This document shows positions 50,623 to 60,267 of a stretch of 64,000 nucleotides of DNA, piece by piece. This stretch comes from Sphingomonas sp. CBMAI 2297 (GTDB lineage Bacteria; Pseudomonadota; Alphaproteobacteria; Sphingomonadales; Sphingomonadaceae). How positions within the stretch are numbered: position 1 is the stretch's first letter; every line of letters begins with the position of its first letter. A model generated the notes under the pieces. The model was not told the origin of the DNA, made no database searches, and saw nothing but the letters and a program-made list of their open reading frames with translations. The position numbers were made by a program, and so were the translations under genes. The stretch is taken from contig NZ_JAPDIR010000008.1 in the NCBI RefSeq assembly GCF_029870595.1, positions 124,001-188,000 on the forward strand, read 5' to 3'.

Positions 50623-51249
50623 ATGAATGCTTCTACCGAAAGCTGCGGGTGCCACGGGGAGCCCGCGCGCGCGCAAACCGATCCGGCCTATCGCCGTGCG
50701 CTGCTGACCGTCGTGGTGCTCAACCTCGGCTTCGGAGTCGCCGAGCTGTTCGGCGGGTTCATCGCCGATAGCCAAGCGCTGAAAGCGGATTCCCTCGATT
50801 TTCTCGGGGACGGGTCGATCAGCCTTATCGGTCTTCTCGCGCTTGCCTGGTCCGCACGGGCGAGGGCAAAGGTCGCGCTGACGCAGGGGTTGTTTCTCGG
50901 TGCGCTTGGCGTGGGCGTAATCGGTTTCGCGATTTGGCGCGCCCTGAACGCAACCGCGCCCGATGCCGAACTGATGGGCACAATCGGCGTTGTCGCGCTC
51001 GCGATCAATGTCGTGTCCGCCTTGGTGCTTGCGCGTTTCCGGGAAGGGGACGCCAATGTTCGCGCGATCTGGCTGTTCAGCCGCAACGACGCGCTCGCCA
51101 ACGTGGCGGTGATCGCCGCAGCCGGTCTGGTGGCGTGGACAGGAAGCGCCTGGCCGGACCTCGCCGTCGCCGGCCTCATCGCCCTCCTGTTCCTCCACTC
51201 CGCTTATGAAATCGTCACTGGCGCTCGGCGCGAATTGGGAGAGCGGTAG
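50623..51249 (+). CDS. CDF-type cation transporter
   Basis: This 208-residue membrane protein has a short Cys/His-containing N-terminus (SCGCHG), about six membrane segments and the paired acidic motifs of cation diffusion facilitators: SQALKADSLDFLGDGSISL in TM2 and FSRNDALANVAVI in TM5. It lacks the cytoplasmic C-terminal domain, as do some short CDF proteins. It exports divalent metal to the periplasm by proton exchange. A GGAAGG stretch lies 5 nt before the ATG. The next gene starts on its stop codon. Confidence 0.85.
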   Translation: MNASTESCGCHGEPARAQTDPAYRRALLTVVVLNLGFGVAELFGGFIADSQALKADSLDFLGDGSISLIGLLALAWSARARAKVALTQGLFLGALGVGVIGFAIWRALNATAPDAELMGTIGVVALAINVVSALVLARFREGDANVRAIWLFSRNDALANVAVIAAAGLVAWTGSAWPDLAVAGLIALLFLHSAYEIVTGARRELGER

Positions 51250-53216
51250 TGCGTCTGCTCGCGTTGATCCGGGCAATGCTCTCGTTGCGGCTGCTCTCCG
51301 CGCTCGCGGCGCTGCTGATCCCTGCTGCGGCAATCGCCGAACCCGGCGACGTGCAAACCGCATGGCGGCTGCTCGACTATATGGCCGTCGATTATGGCGG
51401 CGCGGTCGCCAACGGTCGGATCAAGAGCACGTCGGAATATGCCGAGATGACGGAGTTCGCCGCGTCGGTCTCGACACGGCTTCAGGGCCTGCCGGCGAAG
51501 CCGGAGCGTCAAGCCCTCATCCAGCGGGCTGCCAACCTCCAGGCGGTGATCGCGGAAAAGGGACCGACTGAACAGGTGGCAACATTGGCGCACGGGCTCG
51601 CGGCCGATCTGTTGCGCGCCTACCCGGTGCCGCTCGCGCCCGATAAGGCTCCGAACCTCGTCTCCAGCGATGCACTGTTCCGACAATCCTGCGCGTCCTG
51701 CCACGGGATGACGGGCAACGGCCGTGGCCCTGACGCCGCCAAGCTCGCTACGCCCCCGATTGCTTTCACCGATGCCGAGCGCGCGCGCCAGCGCAGCGTG
51801 TTCGCGCTCTATCAGGTGGTGACGCAAGGCATCGACGGGACCGCGATGCAGAGCTTCGCCGATCTGCCCAACGATCAGCGCTGGGCGTTAGCATTCCGAG
51901 CCGGGAGCTTCGCCTTCACGGATGCGCAGGCGCGCGAAGGCGAGCGGCTTTGGAAATCCGACCCGACCCTTCGCCGGCGCATTCCGGACCTGAAAACCCT
52001 GGTCGCGCTCACCCCGGCCGCGCTCGGCGCGGCGATCGGCGACGCCAAGGCTGACCCAGTGCTCGCGTTCCTGCGTCGTCATCCCGAACAGGTGATACAA
52101 CAGGCTCCCGGCTCGCTCGCGGTCGCCCGCGCCAAACTCGCCGAAAGCGTGGCGGCTGCGCGGCGCGGCGATGCGCGCATGGCGAAAGAGCTGGCGCTGT
52201 CGGCCTATCTCGATGGGTTCGAGCCGATCGAGCCAACACTCACCGCGCGCGACGCGACGCTGATGGGTCGAATCGAGGGCGCGATGGGGGAGTTCCGCGC
52301 CTCGATCGACCGGGGCGCGTCGCCCGATGATCTCGCGGAGAAGGTCGCAGTACTGGGCGGCCTTTTCGACGATGCGGAAGCGGCGCTCGCGCCTGATGCC
52401 GCCACCGAAGCGTCCACGTTCCTGGGCGCGTTCACGATCCTGCTGCGTGAAGGGCTCGAAGCCCTGCTCATCGTTGTCGCCATGATCGCGTTCCTGCGTA
52501 AAGCCGAGCGCGGCGAGGCGCTGCGGTACGTGCATGGCGGCTGGGTCAGCGCGATCATCGCGGGCGGGATCACCTGGGCGGTCGCCACCTATGCGATCGG
52601 GATCAGCGGTGCGAGCCGGGAGCTGACGGAAGGGTTTGGCTCGCTGTTCGCCGCGGTCGTGCTGCTCTCGGTCGGGATTTGGATGCACGGCAAGGCGCAG
52701 GCCGATCAGTGGCAGCGCTATATTCGCGAGAAGATGTCGCGGGCGCTCTCGGGCGGGTCGGGCTGGTTCCTGTTCGGGCTGGCGTTCGTCGTAGTTTATC
52801 GCGAGGTCTTCGAGACGATCCTGTTCTATGCCGCGCTTTCGGCGCAAGGTGACAACGGGATGCTTCTCGCGGGGGCCGGGTCGGCGATTGGACTGCTCAG
52901 CCTGATCGCTTGGGCCATGCTTCGCTACAGTCGCAAGCTGCCGATCGCGCAGTTCTTCCGCTATAGCTCCTGGCTCATGGCGGTCCTGACCGTCGTGCTG
53001 GCGGGTAAAGGCGTCGCCGGGCTCCAGGAAGCCGGCCTTATCAACATCGCACCGCTCGCGGACGTGCCACGGCTGTCGATGCTCGGCGTGTTTCCCACTT
53101 GGCAATCGGTGCTGGCGCAACTCCTGATGGCGGTCGCCATTGCGGTCGGGTTCGCCTGGAACGGGCGCGACCGATCCCGCTCGGGTTCCGGCTCAGTGAC
53201 CCTTGGTTCGAATTAG
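51249..53216 (+). CDS. Cytochrome c-FTR1 fusion permease (PbrT-like)
   Basis: This 655-residue protein has a signal peptide and an N-terminal periplasmic domain with one c-type haem site (CASCHG, Cys148-Cys151-His152). The FTR1-family permease has two REXXE motifs (REGLEALLI at about 400 and REVFETILF at about 518) in seven membrane segments. Fusion of a haem domain to FTR1 is typical of PbrT, the lead-uptake protein of pbr operons, and of EfeU-like iron permeases. Next to a CadR/PbrR-like regulator and a CDF exporter, PbrT is the better guess. The GTG start overlaps the CDF stop (TAGTG). Confidence 0.82.
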   Translation: MRLLALIRAMLSLRLLSALAALLIPAAAIAEPGDVQTAWRLLDYMAVDYGGAVANGRIKSTSEYAEMTEFAASVSTRLQGLPAKPERQALIQRAANLQAVIAEKGPTEQVATLAHGLAADLLRAYPVPLAPDKAPNLVSSDALFRQSCASCHGMTGNGRGPDAAKLATPPIAFTDAERARQRSVFALYQVVTQGIDGTAMQSFADLPNDQRWALAFRAGSFAFTDAQAREGERLWKSDPTLRRRIPDLKTLVALTPAALGAAIGDAKADPVLAFLRRHPEQVIQQAPGSLAVARAKLAESVAAARRGDARMAKELALSAYLDGFEPIEPTLTARDATLMGRIEGAMGEFRASIDRGASPDDLAEKVAVLGGLFDDAEAALAPDAATEASTFLGAFTILLREGLEALLIVVAMIAFLRKAERGEALRYVHGGWVSAIIAGGITWAVATYAIGISGASRELTEGFGSLFAAVVLLSVGIWMHGKAQADQWQRYIREKMSRALSGGSGWFLFGLAFVVVYREVFETILFYAALSAQGDNGMLLAGAGSAIGLLSLIAWAMLRYSRKLPIAQFFRYSSWLMAVLTVVLAGKGVAGLQEAGLINIAPLADVPRLSMLGVFPTWQSVLAQLLMAVAIAVGFAWNGRDRSRSGSGSVTLGSN

Positions 53217-53256
53217 TGCAATGACATGAAAACCCTTCCGTGATAGAGGCAAGCTA

Positions 53257-53586
53257 GTGCGAGCCTTTTTGCCTTTCCTGACATGCCTGATGCTGGTCCT
53301 GACCAGCTTCTCCGGCATGGCCCATGCCGCCGATCTGGCGGGGGGAAGCATCGCGGGCGTTGAGTTCACGGTCCATACCGCCGGTGACATCGATCAGGTG
53401 CCATCGGACTCGGACAAGAATGTCCCGCATCATCACAATTATTGTCACGGACACGACGTCGGCGCGCCTGCGCGCACGACGATGGAATATACCCCCGTCC
53501 TCACAGTGCCCAAGCCGACAATCTCCGCCTCTGCGTCGCTCGACGGCCGCACCGGCATGGTCCATTTGAGGCCCCCCCAAGCCTGA
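53257..53586 (+). CDS. Small periplasmic His-containing protein, CzcI-like
   Basis: The 109-residue protein has a signal peptide (FLPFLTCLMLVLTSFSGMAH, cleavage near AHA-AD) and a mature part with HHHNYCHGHD, a likely metal-binding cluster. It sits directly upstream of czcC like the unrelated-looking small gene at 11860-12276. CzcI-like proteins are predicted periplasmic modulators of Czc expression. The GTG start is supported by the signal peptide. Confidence 0.65.
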   Translation: MRAFLPFLTCLMLVLTSFSGMAHAADLAGGSIAGVEFTVHTAGDIDQVPSDSDKNVPHHHNYCHGHDVGAPARTTMEYTPVLTVPKPTISASASLDGRTGMVHLRPPQA

Positions 53587-53646
53587 CGTCCGATTTGGGC
53601 GTGCGTTGGCGCGCCCCTGTCGATCATCGTCAGGAGTCCTATTTTC

Positions 53647-54924
53647 ATGAATCGTATCCTCGCGGCCATGCTGGCCGCAGCGTCTTGCGCCACGATGGCG
53701 CAGGCGCAGGTCGGACCGTCCGCGCCTGTTGCGCAGGATGCGCCGGTCTACACGCTTGACCAAGCGGTCAGTGCAGCGGGCGGTTCGGCCCCTGCTGCGG
53801 AAGCGGCGACAGCTGGAATCGACGCGGCCCGTGCAGGTCGCACAGTCGCCGGCTTGCGGCCCAATCCGGTGGTTCAAGGCCAAGTCGAGAATGTCATCGG
53901 CTCCGGGCCGTATCGGGGGGTCCGCAGCGCGGAAACCACGGTCGGCTTTGCGATCCCGATCGAGCTAGGCGGCAAGCGCGGCGCCCGCGTCGCGGTCGCC
54001 AATGCGCAATTGTCCCGGGCCGAGATCCAGGCCGCGATCATCGCGGCGGATGTCCGGCTTCAGGTAACGCAGCTCTATGTCGAAGCGGTCGCGGCCGATC
54101 GCCGGGTAATGACAGCCCGCGATCAGGCCCGGATCGCCAGCGATGCGCTGCGGGCCGCGAGCGTTCGCGTGCAGGCAGGGCGGGCATCGCCACTCGAGCA
54201 ACAGCGCGCGGATGTCGCGCGTATCAATGCCGACGCCAATGTGGAGCGGCAGCTTCGCTTGGCCGAGGCGGCCCGCGCCAATCTGGCGCGTCGGATCGGA
54301 CGGCCGATCGACGGCCTGCTCGATGACACGCTGCTCGATCGCCTTCCCGATGTGAACGTCTATGGGCCGTTGGCACCGGTCAACACGACCGGCACACTCG
54401 CGCTGGCGGCAGCCAACGCGGATTTCTCCATTGCCGAAGCCGGCGTGCGGCTCGCGCGCGCCAATCGCGTGCCTGACCTGAACGTCGGGCCGTCGATCCG
54501 CCGCCTGGAAGCGACCAACGACATGGCGGCGGTGTTCAGCGTGTCGATCCCGATCCCGGTGTTCAACAATGGTCGCGCCGCGATTGCGCAGGCGACCGCG
54601 CAGCGGACCCAGGCGGATGCGCAGCGCCGCGTGACCGCGCTCGACATCGAACAGGCGATCACGGACGCGCAGGCGCAGGCGGCCAATGCCGCAACGACGG
54701 CTCGTGCGGCGTCGGGGCCGGCGCTGGCGGCTGCACAGGAGGCCGCCCGCATCGCGCGGATCGGCTATCGCGAGGGCAAGTTCGGCCAGCTCGAATTGCT
54801 CGATGCTGAACGCACGCTCGCCGAAACGCGGGTCGCCGCGATCGACGCGCTTGCCAATTACCAGAATGCCCGCGCGCAAGTGGAGCGACTGACCGCTCGT
54901 GCGCCCAATGGGGGGAATCAGTGA
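53647..54924 (+). CDS. czcC: CzcC-like outer-membrane efflux channel, second copy
   Basis: The 425-residue TolC-family protein has a signal peptide (AAMLAAASCATMAQAQVG), GLRPNPVVQGQVENVIGSGP and FAIPIELGGKRGARVAVANA, the CzcC hallmarks also seen in the copy at 12331. Its helical hairpins include YREGKFGQLELLDAERTLAE. It overlaps czcB by one nucleotide (TGATG) and is the outer-membrane part of the second pump. Confidence 0.88.
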   Translation: MNRILAAMLAAASCATMAQAQVGPSAPVAQDAPVYTLDQAVSAAGGSAPAAEAATAGIDAARAGRTVAGLRPNPVVQGQVENVIGSGPYRGVRSAETTVGFAIPIELGGKRGARVAVANAQLSRAEIQAAIIAADVRLQVTQLYVEAVAADRRVMTARDQARIASDALRAASVRVQAGRASPLEQQRADVARINADANVERQLRLAEAARANLARRIGRPIDGLLDDTLLDRLPDVNVYGPLAPVNTTGTLALAAANADFSIAEAGVRLARANRVPDLNVGPSIRRLEATNDMAAVFSVSIPIPVFNNGRAAIAQATAQRTQADAQRRVTALDIEQAITDAQAQAANAATTARAASGPALAAAQEAARIARIGYREGKFGQLELLDAERTLAETRVAAIDALANYQNARAQVERLTARAPNGGNQ

Positions 54925-56102
54925 TGAAGAGCTTTTATCTCGCGGGCGCGGCGTCGCTCGCCCTGCTCTTGGCTGCCTGCGGCGGCAAGGATGGCGGAAA
55001 CGAGGCAACTGCCGAAGGCGCAGCTGCCAATGAGACGGCAGCGGGCATGGAAAAGGGCGGTGCTGAAGGCGGTCATGCCGGTGAAGGCGTCGTCACATTG
55101 GGTGCCGACCAGATCGCCACAGCGGGCGTCCAGGTCGGACGGCCGATCATCGGCGGGGCCGGGACGATCGAGCTGCCCGCGATCATCGAGGGCGACCCAC
55201 AGGGAACGCAGGTCGTCTCGGCCGCAATTGCGGGACGCGTGGTCGCGCTCACCCGTAACCTCGGCCAATCGGTCGGACGCGGCCAGACCATTGCGGTCAT
55301 CGAAAGCCGCGAGGCGGCGCAGATCAAGGGCGAGGTCGAGGCGGCGCGGGCGCGGCTTCAGCTCGCTAATTCGAACCTCGCGCGCGAACAGCGGCTGTTC
55401 GCGCAGAGAGTCTCCCCTGAACAGGATCTGATCGCCGCCCGCACAGCGGCGACGGAGGCGCGGATCGCCCTGACGCAGGCGCAGAGCATGGTTTCGGCGG
55501 CGGGTGTCGGCGGCGGCGGGCTCAACCGGCTCGGCATTGCCGCGCCGATCTCGGGCCAGATCATTGCGCGCCCCGTGACGCTGGGACAAACGGTCGCGGC
55601 GGATGCCGAACTCTATCGCATCGCCAACCTGAGCCAGGTGTCGATCGCGCTTAATCTCAAGCCCGAGGATGCGGGCCGGGTGCGTCCCGGCAATACGGTG
55701 CTGGTGAAGGCGGCAGGCCGTCAGGCGACCGCCCGCGTGACCTTCGTGTCGCCGGCGCTTGATCCGCAGACGCGGCTCGTGCCTGCGCTCGCCACCCTCG
55801 ACAATCGCGGTGGCGAATGGCGGGTCGGCGAGCCTGTGACGGCAGCCGTGCAGCTCACGGGCAGCGGCGGGAGCGGGGCGGTCCGCGTGCCGACGACGGC
55901 GGTCCAGAGTTTCGAGGGCAAGTCGGTCGTGTTCGTGCGCACGCCCACCGGCTTCAAGGCGACCCCGGTCCAGCTCGGCGATGCGTCGGGCGACACGGTG
56001 ATCGTCCGGTCGGGCCTGACCGGCAACGAACAGATCGCCACCACCGGAAGTTTCACGCTCAAGGCCGAGATCGGCAAGGGCGAAGCGAGCCACGAGGATT
56101 AA
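54924..56102 (+). CDS. czcB: CzcB-like membrane-fusion lipoprotein, second copy
   Basis: The 392-residue adaptor begins with a lipoprotein signal (LALLLAACGG lipobox) and an acidic, Gly-rich linker (about residues 20-55) containing two His. The barrel-sandwich hybrid (AAIAGRVVALTRNLGQSVGR) and alpha-hairpin (RLQLANSNLAREQRLFAQRV) follow. The copy at 13596 has an uncleaved anchor in place of a lipobox, so the two adaptors attach differently. I use the ATG at 54924; a GTG at 54921 is one codon upstream. It lies 3 nt before czcA. Confidence 0.87.
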   Translation: MKSFYLAGAASLALLLAACGGKDGGNEATAEGAAANETAAGMEKGGAEGGHAGEGVVTLGADQIATAGVQVGRPIIGGAGTIELPAIIEGDPQGTQVVSAAIAGRVVALTRNLGQSVGRGQTIAVIESREAAQIKGEVEAARARLQLANSNLAREQRLFAQRVSPEQDLIAARTAATEARIALTQAQSMVSAAGVGGGGLNRLGIAAPISGQIIARPVTLGQTVAADAELYRIANLSQVSIALNLKPEDAGRVRPGNTVLVKAAGRQATARVTFVSPALDPQTRLVPALATLDNRGGEWRVGEPVTAAVQLTGSGGSGAVRVPTTAVQSFEGKSVVFVRTPTGFKATPVQLGDASGDTVIVRSGLTGNEQIATTGSFTLKAEIGKGEASHED

Positions 56103-56105
56103 GCC

Positions 56106-59100
56106 ATGATCGCCCGTATCGTAACCTGGGCGGTCGAGAAGCGCTGGCTAGTCCTGCTCCTCACCGTCATCGTCGCCGCCATCGGCGCCTTTTCCCTCTA
56201 CCGGCTACCGATCGACGCGGTGCCGGACATCACCAACAATCAGGTCCAGATCAACGTCCGCGCGCCTGCCCTCTCGCCCGAGCTGGTCGAGAAGCAGGTG
56301 TCGTTTCCAATCGAAACCGCGCTCGCCGGCACCCCCGGCCTGGAATATACGCGCTCGTTGAGCCGCAACGGCTTCGCGCAGATCACGGCGGTCTTTTCGG
56401 ACGCGACGGACATCTATTTCGCCCGCCAGCAGGTGGGCGAGCGTCTGCGGGGCGTGCAAGAGAATCTGCCCGACGGCGTGAACCCTGAAATGGGTCCGAT
56501 CGCGACAGGCCTGGGCGAGGTGTACATGTACACCGTTCGTCTCGATCATCGCGAGGACGACAAGCACAAGCCCGGTGAACCGGGCCAACAGCCCGATGGC
56601 AGCTACATCACGCCAGAGGGCGAGCGACTGACGACCGAAGAGGACAAGGCGACCTACCTGCGCACCGCGCAGGACTGGATCGTGACGCCGCTTCTGAAGA
56701 CCACACCGGGCCTCGCCGGTGTCGACTCGATTGGCGGTTACGCCAAGCAGTTCCTCGTCGTGCCCGACGTGCAGAAGCTGGCCTCGCTCGGCATCACGCT
56801 GACGGACCTGGGAAATGCGCTGGAGCGCAATAACACCAGCGTCGGCGGTGGCTTCGTCAATCGCAATGGCGAAGGTCTGGCTGTTCGCTCGGATGCGCTC
56901 GTTCGCAATGCCAGCGAGTTGGCCAGGACCGTGATCGCGACACGTAACGGCGTGCCGATCACGGTCGAACAAGTTGCGACTGTGAAGACGGGTCAGGCGA
57001 TCCGCATGGGTTCGGCATCGGAGAACGGTACCGAAGTCGTCGTCGGCACGGCGATCATGCGGATCGGCGAGAACAGCCGCATCGTGTCGACCGCGGTCGC
57101 TGAGAAACTGAAGACGATCAACGCTTCGCTGCCTCCTGACGTCGTAATTCAGCCGGTGCTGAACCGCACCGAGCTGGTCAATTCGACGATCAAGACGGTC
57201 GCGAAAAACCTGTCCGAAGGCGCGGTGCTGGTCATCGTCGTGCTCTTCCTGCTGCTCGGCAACTTCCGTGCGGCCCTGATCGCGGCGTTGGTCATCCCGA
57301 TCACCATGATGCTGACAGGCTTTGGTATGCTGCGCGCTGGGGTCTCGGCCAATCTGATGAGCCTTGGGGCTTTGGACTTCGGTCTGATCGTCGACGGCGC
57401 CGTCATCATTGTCGAAAACGCGCTGCGCCGGCTTGCCGAGCAACAGCATCATGAAGGCCGATTGCTCAGCGTCAAGGAACGGCTCGCGACCGTGGCAGCC
57501 GCTGCGCGTGAGATGATCCGTCCCTCTGTGTACGGGCAGGCAATCATCATCCTCGTCTACGTACCGCTGCTCACGCTGACCGGCGTGGAGGGTAAAACGT
57601 TCGGACCGATGGCGCTGACCGTCATCATCGCGCTCGCCTTCGCCTTCATCCTCTCTCTCACCTTCGTGCCGGCGATGATTGCGATCTGGCTGTCGAAGAA
57701 GGTCGAGGAGAAGGACGGCCGCATCATCACGTGGCTGAAGAAGCGCTACGAACCCGGTCTCGACCGGGCCATGAAGCGCCCGACGCTGACGATCGGTGCG
57801 GGTGTGGGAAGCCTTGTGGTGGCGGCGCTTGCTTTCACTACGCTCGGCTCGGTGTTCCTGCCGCAGCTCGACGAAGGCGATTTGCTGATCCAGTCGCTCC
57901 GCATTCCGGCAACGTCGGTCCAGCAGAGCCAGGCGATGCAGGTGCCGATCGAGCGGATGATGTCGAAGCAGCCGGAGGTGCAATTCGTCTATTCCAAGAC
58001 GGGCACCGCCGAGCTGGCGGCCGACCCGATGCCGCCGAACGCGACCGACATGTTCGTCATCCTGAAGCCGCGCAAGGATTGGCCGGATCCTGAGCTTCCC
58101 AAGGAGGAGCTGGTCAGCCGGATCGAGGGTAATCTCGCGAAGATTCCGGGAAATGCCTACGAGATCACCCAGCCCATCCAGATGCGCTTCAACGAGCTGA
58201 TCGCCGGCGTGCGCGGCGACATCGCGGTGAAGGTGTTCGGGGACGACTTCAACCAGATGAACCGGACGGCCGAGCAAATCGCGGCGGTGCTGCGCAGAAC
58301 GCAAGGCGCAGCGGACGTGAAGGTGGAGCAGACGACCGGTCTTCCCATGCTCGACATTCGCGTCAACCGCGACGCGATGGCGCGGTTGGGCGTTACGGCT
58401 CAGGATGTGCAGGACACCGTGACTGCGACGATCGGCGGGCGAACATCGGGCCAGATCTTCGAGGGCGACCGTCGCTTCCCCGTGGTGATCCGCCTGTCGG
58501 AGGCGCAGCGTGCCGACATCGGCCTGCTCCAACAGGTGCAGGTGCCGGTGGCAGGCGGCGGCTATGTACCGCTGTCCAGCGTCGCCGAGATCAAGGTGGT
58601 CGATGGTCCGAACCAGATCAGCCGCGAGAACGGCAAGCGGCGCGTGGTGGTGCAAGCCAACGTGCGTGGCCGCGACGTCGGATCCGTCGTGGCGGATGCG
58701 CAGGCGGCGATCGGCAGCCAACTCCGGCTGCCTGCCGGCACCTATCTCGAATGGGGCGGCCAGTTCGAGAACCTCCAATCGGCAAGCGAACGGCTGAAGC
58801 TGGTCATTCCGGCTTGCTTCATCTTGATCCTGCTGCTCCTCTACGGGGCGTTGGGATCGGTCCGCGACGCCGCGATCGTGTTCACCGGCGTGCCTTTCGC
58901 GCTGGTGGGCGGCGTCCTGTTGCTGTTCCTGCGGGGCATGGACTTCTCGATCTCGGCGGCAGTGGGCTTCATCGCCCTCTCGGGCATCGCGGTCCTCAAC
59001 GGCCTCGTCATGGTCAGCTCGATCCAAGATCTGATCCGATCAGGGATGAGCCGCGAGGAAGCCGCGCATGTTGGCGCGATGCAGCGTCTGCGACCCGTCA

Positions 59101-59351
59101 TCATGACCGCGCTAGTCGCCAGCCTCGGCTTCGTGCCGATGGCGCTGGGCGAAGGCGCCGGCGCAGAGGTTCAAAAGCCTTTGGCGACGGTCGTCATCGG
59201 CGGTCTGATCTCGGCGACGCTTCTTACGCTGTTCGTGCTGCCGACACTCTATGCCCGGTTCGGGCAGAAAGTGATCGAGAAACCCGAGCACTACAATGAG
59301 GAGCATGAAGGGGACGACCACGGTCAGACCTTCGTGAACAACTTGGCCTGA
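56106..59351 (+). CDS. czcA: CzcA-like heavy-metal RND efflux pump, second copy
   Basis: This 1,081-residue HME-RND pump has LDFGLIVDGAVIIVEN (first Asp about residue 424), followed by RRLAEQQHHEGRLL, as in the CnrA/NccA-like branch. It keeps the RND membrane plan and ends in a His/Glu/Asp-rich tail (KPEHYNEEHEGDDHGQTF). The copy at 14753 shares the same key motifs but has a short basic tail. Nickel, cobalt, zinc or cadmium are all plausible; the neighbouring ZIP, CDF and P1B genes favour a Zn/Cd/Co function. A strong hairpin follows the stop. Confidence 0.9.
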   Translation: MIARIVTWAVEKRWLVLLLTVIVAAIGAFSLYRLPIDAVPDITNNQVQINVRAPALSPELVEKQVSFPIETALAGTPGLEYTRSLSRNGFAQITAVFSDATDIYFARQQVGERLRGVQENLPDGVNPEMGPIATGLGEVYMYTVRLDHREDDKHKPGEPGQQPDGSYITPEGERLTTEEDKATYLRTAQDWIVTPLLKTTPGLAGVDSIGGYAKQFLVVPDVQKLASLGITLTDLGNALERNNTSVGGGFVNRNGEGLAVRSDALVRNASELARTVIATRNGVPITVEQVATVKTGQAIRMGSASENGTEVVVGTAIMRIGENSRIVSTAVAEKLKTINASLPPDVVIQPVLNRTELVNSTIKTVAKNLSEGAVLVIVVLFLLLGNFRAALIAALVIPITMMLTGFGMLRAGVSANLMSLGALDFGLIVDGAVIIVENALRRLAEQQHHEGRLLSVKERLATVAAAAREMIRPSVYGQAIIILVYVPLLTLTGVEGKTFGPMALTVIIALAFAFILSLTFVPAMIAIWLSKKVEEKDGRIITWLKKRYEPGLDRAMKRPTLTIGAGVGSLVVAALAFTTLGSVFLPQLDEGDLLIQSLRIPATSVQQSQAMQVPIERMMSKQPEVQFVYSKTGTAELAADPMPPNATDMFVILKPRKDWPDPELPKEELVSRIEGNLAKIPGNAYEITQPIQMRFNELIAGVRGDIAVKVFGDDFNQMNRTAEQIAAVLRRTQGAADVKVEQTTGLPMLDIRVNRDAMARLGVTAQDVQDTVTATIGGRTSGQIFEGDRRFPVVIRLSEAQRADIGLLQQVQVPVAGGGYVPLSSVAEIKVVDGPNQISRENGKRRVVVQANVRGRDVGSVVADAQAAIGSQLRLPAGTYLEWGGQFENLQSASERLKLVIPACFILILLLLYGALGSVRDAAIVFTGVPFALVGGVLLLFLRGMDFSISAAVGFIALSGIAVLNGLVMVSSIQDLIRSGMSREEAAHVGAMQRLRPVIMTALVASLGFVPMALGEGAGAEVQKPLATVVIGGLISATLLTLFVLPTLYARFGQKVIEKPEHYNEEHEGDDHGQTFVNNLA

Positions 59352-59353
59352 TG

Positions 59354-59388
59354 GATGGGCGGGGCGATCCGCGATCGCCCCGCCCATC
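59354..59388. terminator. Strong hairpin after czcA
   Basis: GATGGGCGGGGCGATC (59354-59369) pairs perfectly with 59373-59388 over a 3-nt loop, 2 nt after the czcA stop. No T-run follows, so it may slow or partly stop transcription, or protect the czc mRNA 3' end, rather than fully terminate. Confidence 0.6.
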
Positions 59389-59404
59389 TCTGGGAGATGG
59401 GGAT

Positions 59405-59893
59405 ATGCCTCGCACCATAACCAGCTCGATGCTTCACGGCGGGCCACTGCGCATCTGGTCGGCACTCACCGATCCGGATCATCGCCGGGCGTGGAGTCCG
59501 CTCGTATTTCTCGATGATCCGTCCCGGCTCGGCGACACAGAATGCACCTTTGCGATCCAGGGCATCACCCGGCCAATTCGGACGCCAGCACGGATTGATC
59601 GATTCGATAAACCGCACGCCTTCGCTTGGTCCTGCGGCATCCCCTATCTGTTCACGCTCGAAGAGCGGTACGAGCTGGCGGGGGACGATGGCGGCACCAG
59701 GCTAACGCATAGCTGCACGCTGCGCGGGGCGCTCTCCCTGCCGTTCGCGGCGATGATGTTGCGCCGCCTGCGATCCCTGATGGTCGAATCTGACGATCGC
59801 CTCGCAACCTATCTCCGCTGGCGGGTAGGTCAGCCTGCCCGGGCTATCAATCGTCAGCGCGTCCCCTTCCGCTGCAGGAGGAAGGCGCGATGA
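59405..59893 (+). CDS. SRPBCC/START-fold protein
   Basis: The 162-residue protein has SMLHGGPLRIWSALTDPDHR, CTFAIQGITRPIRTPARIDR, AFAWSCGIPYLFTLEERYEL and GGTRLTHSCTLRGALSLPFA, the strand/helix order of SRPBCC (Bet v1-like) ligand-binding domains. It starts a tightly overlapping operon that runs to the P-type ATPase. The role in metal resistance is unknown. The C-terminus is very basic (RVPFRCRRKAR). Confidence 0.72.
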   Translation: MPRTITSSMLHGGPLRIWSALTDPDHRRAWSPLVFLDDPSRLGDTECTFAIQGITRPIRTPARIDRFDKPHAFAWSCGIPYLFTLEERYELAGDDGGTRLTHSCTLRGALSLPFAAMMLRRLRSLMVESDDRLATYLRWRVGQPARAINRQRVPFRCRRKAR

Positions 59894-60267
59894 TGATGCA
59901 CTGTAAGCGGGTGCTGCCCGCCGTCATCCTCGTTGTCGGGCTCGCGGCGTGCTCGGAAAGAAAGCCGCCAGCCCCGCCAACGGAGCAGCAGATCCATTCG
60001 TCCGACAGCGCCGTGGCGACCGGGGAAATGGGGCGGCATAGATATCGCTGTTCCGACGGGGAACCGCTGTTCGTCGATTACAAGGACAACGGCCTGCAGA
60101 TCGATTTGCGGCGCTCCAACGGGGGACCGCCGATGATGCTGACCGCGCCAGCGCAGGGCCTGCAATATGTCGGCGAAACAGCCACCGCGACCTTCAAGGG
60201 GTCGCAGCTCACCATCGTGGAAGGCGATGGCCGTACCCGGATCTGCGAGCAGGAAGGCACGCGATGA
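59890..60267 (+). CDS. MliC-like lipoprotein 1
   Basis: The 125-residue protein has a lipoprotein signal (VILVVGLAACSERK). A single small beta-barrel domain follows with HRYRCSDGEPLFVDYKDNG and ATATFKGSQLTIVEGDGRTR, resembling the lysozyme-inhibitor MliC fold (YxCxdG pattern). It overlaps its neighbours at both ends by 4 nt. Inside a metal-efflux operon it may be a periplasmic stress or metal-binding lipoprotein; lysozyme inhibition is not shown. Confidence 0.65.
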   Translation: MMMHCKRVLPAVILVVGLAACSERKPPAPPTEQQIHSSDSAVATGEMGRHRYRCSDGEPLFVDYKDNGLQIDLRRSNGGPPMMLTAPAQGLQYVGETATATFKGSQLTIVEGDGRTRICEQEGTR

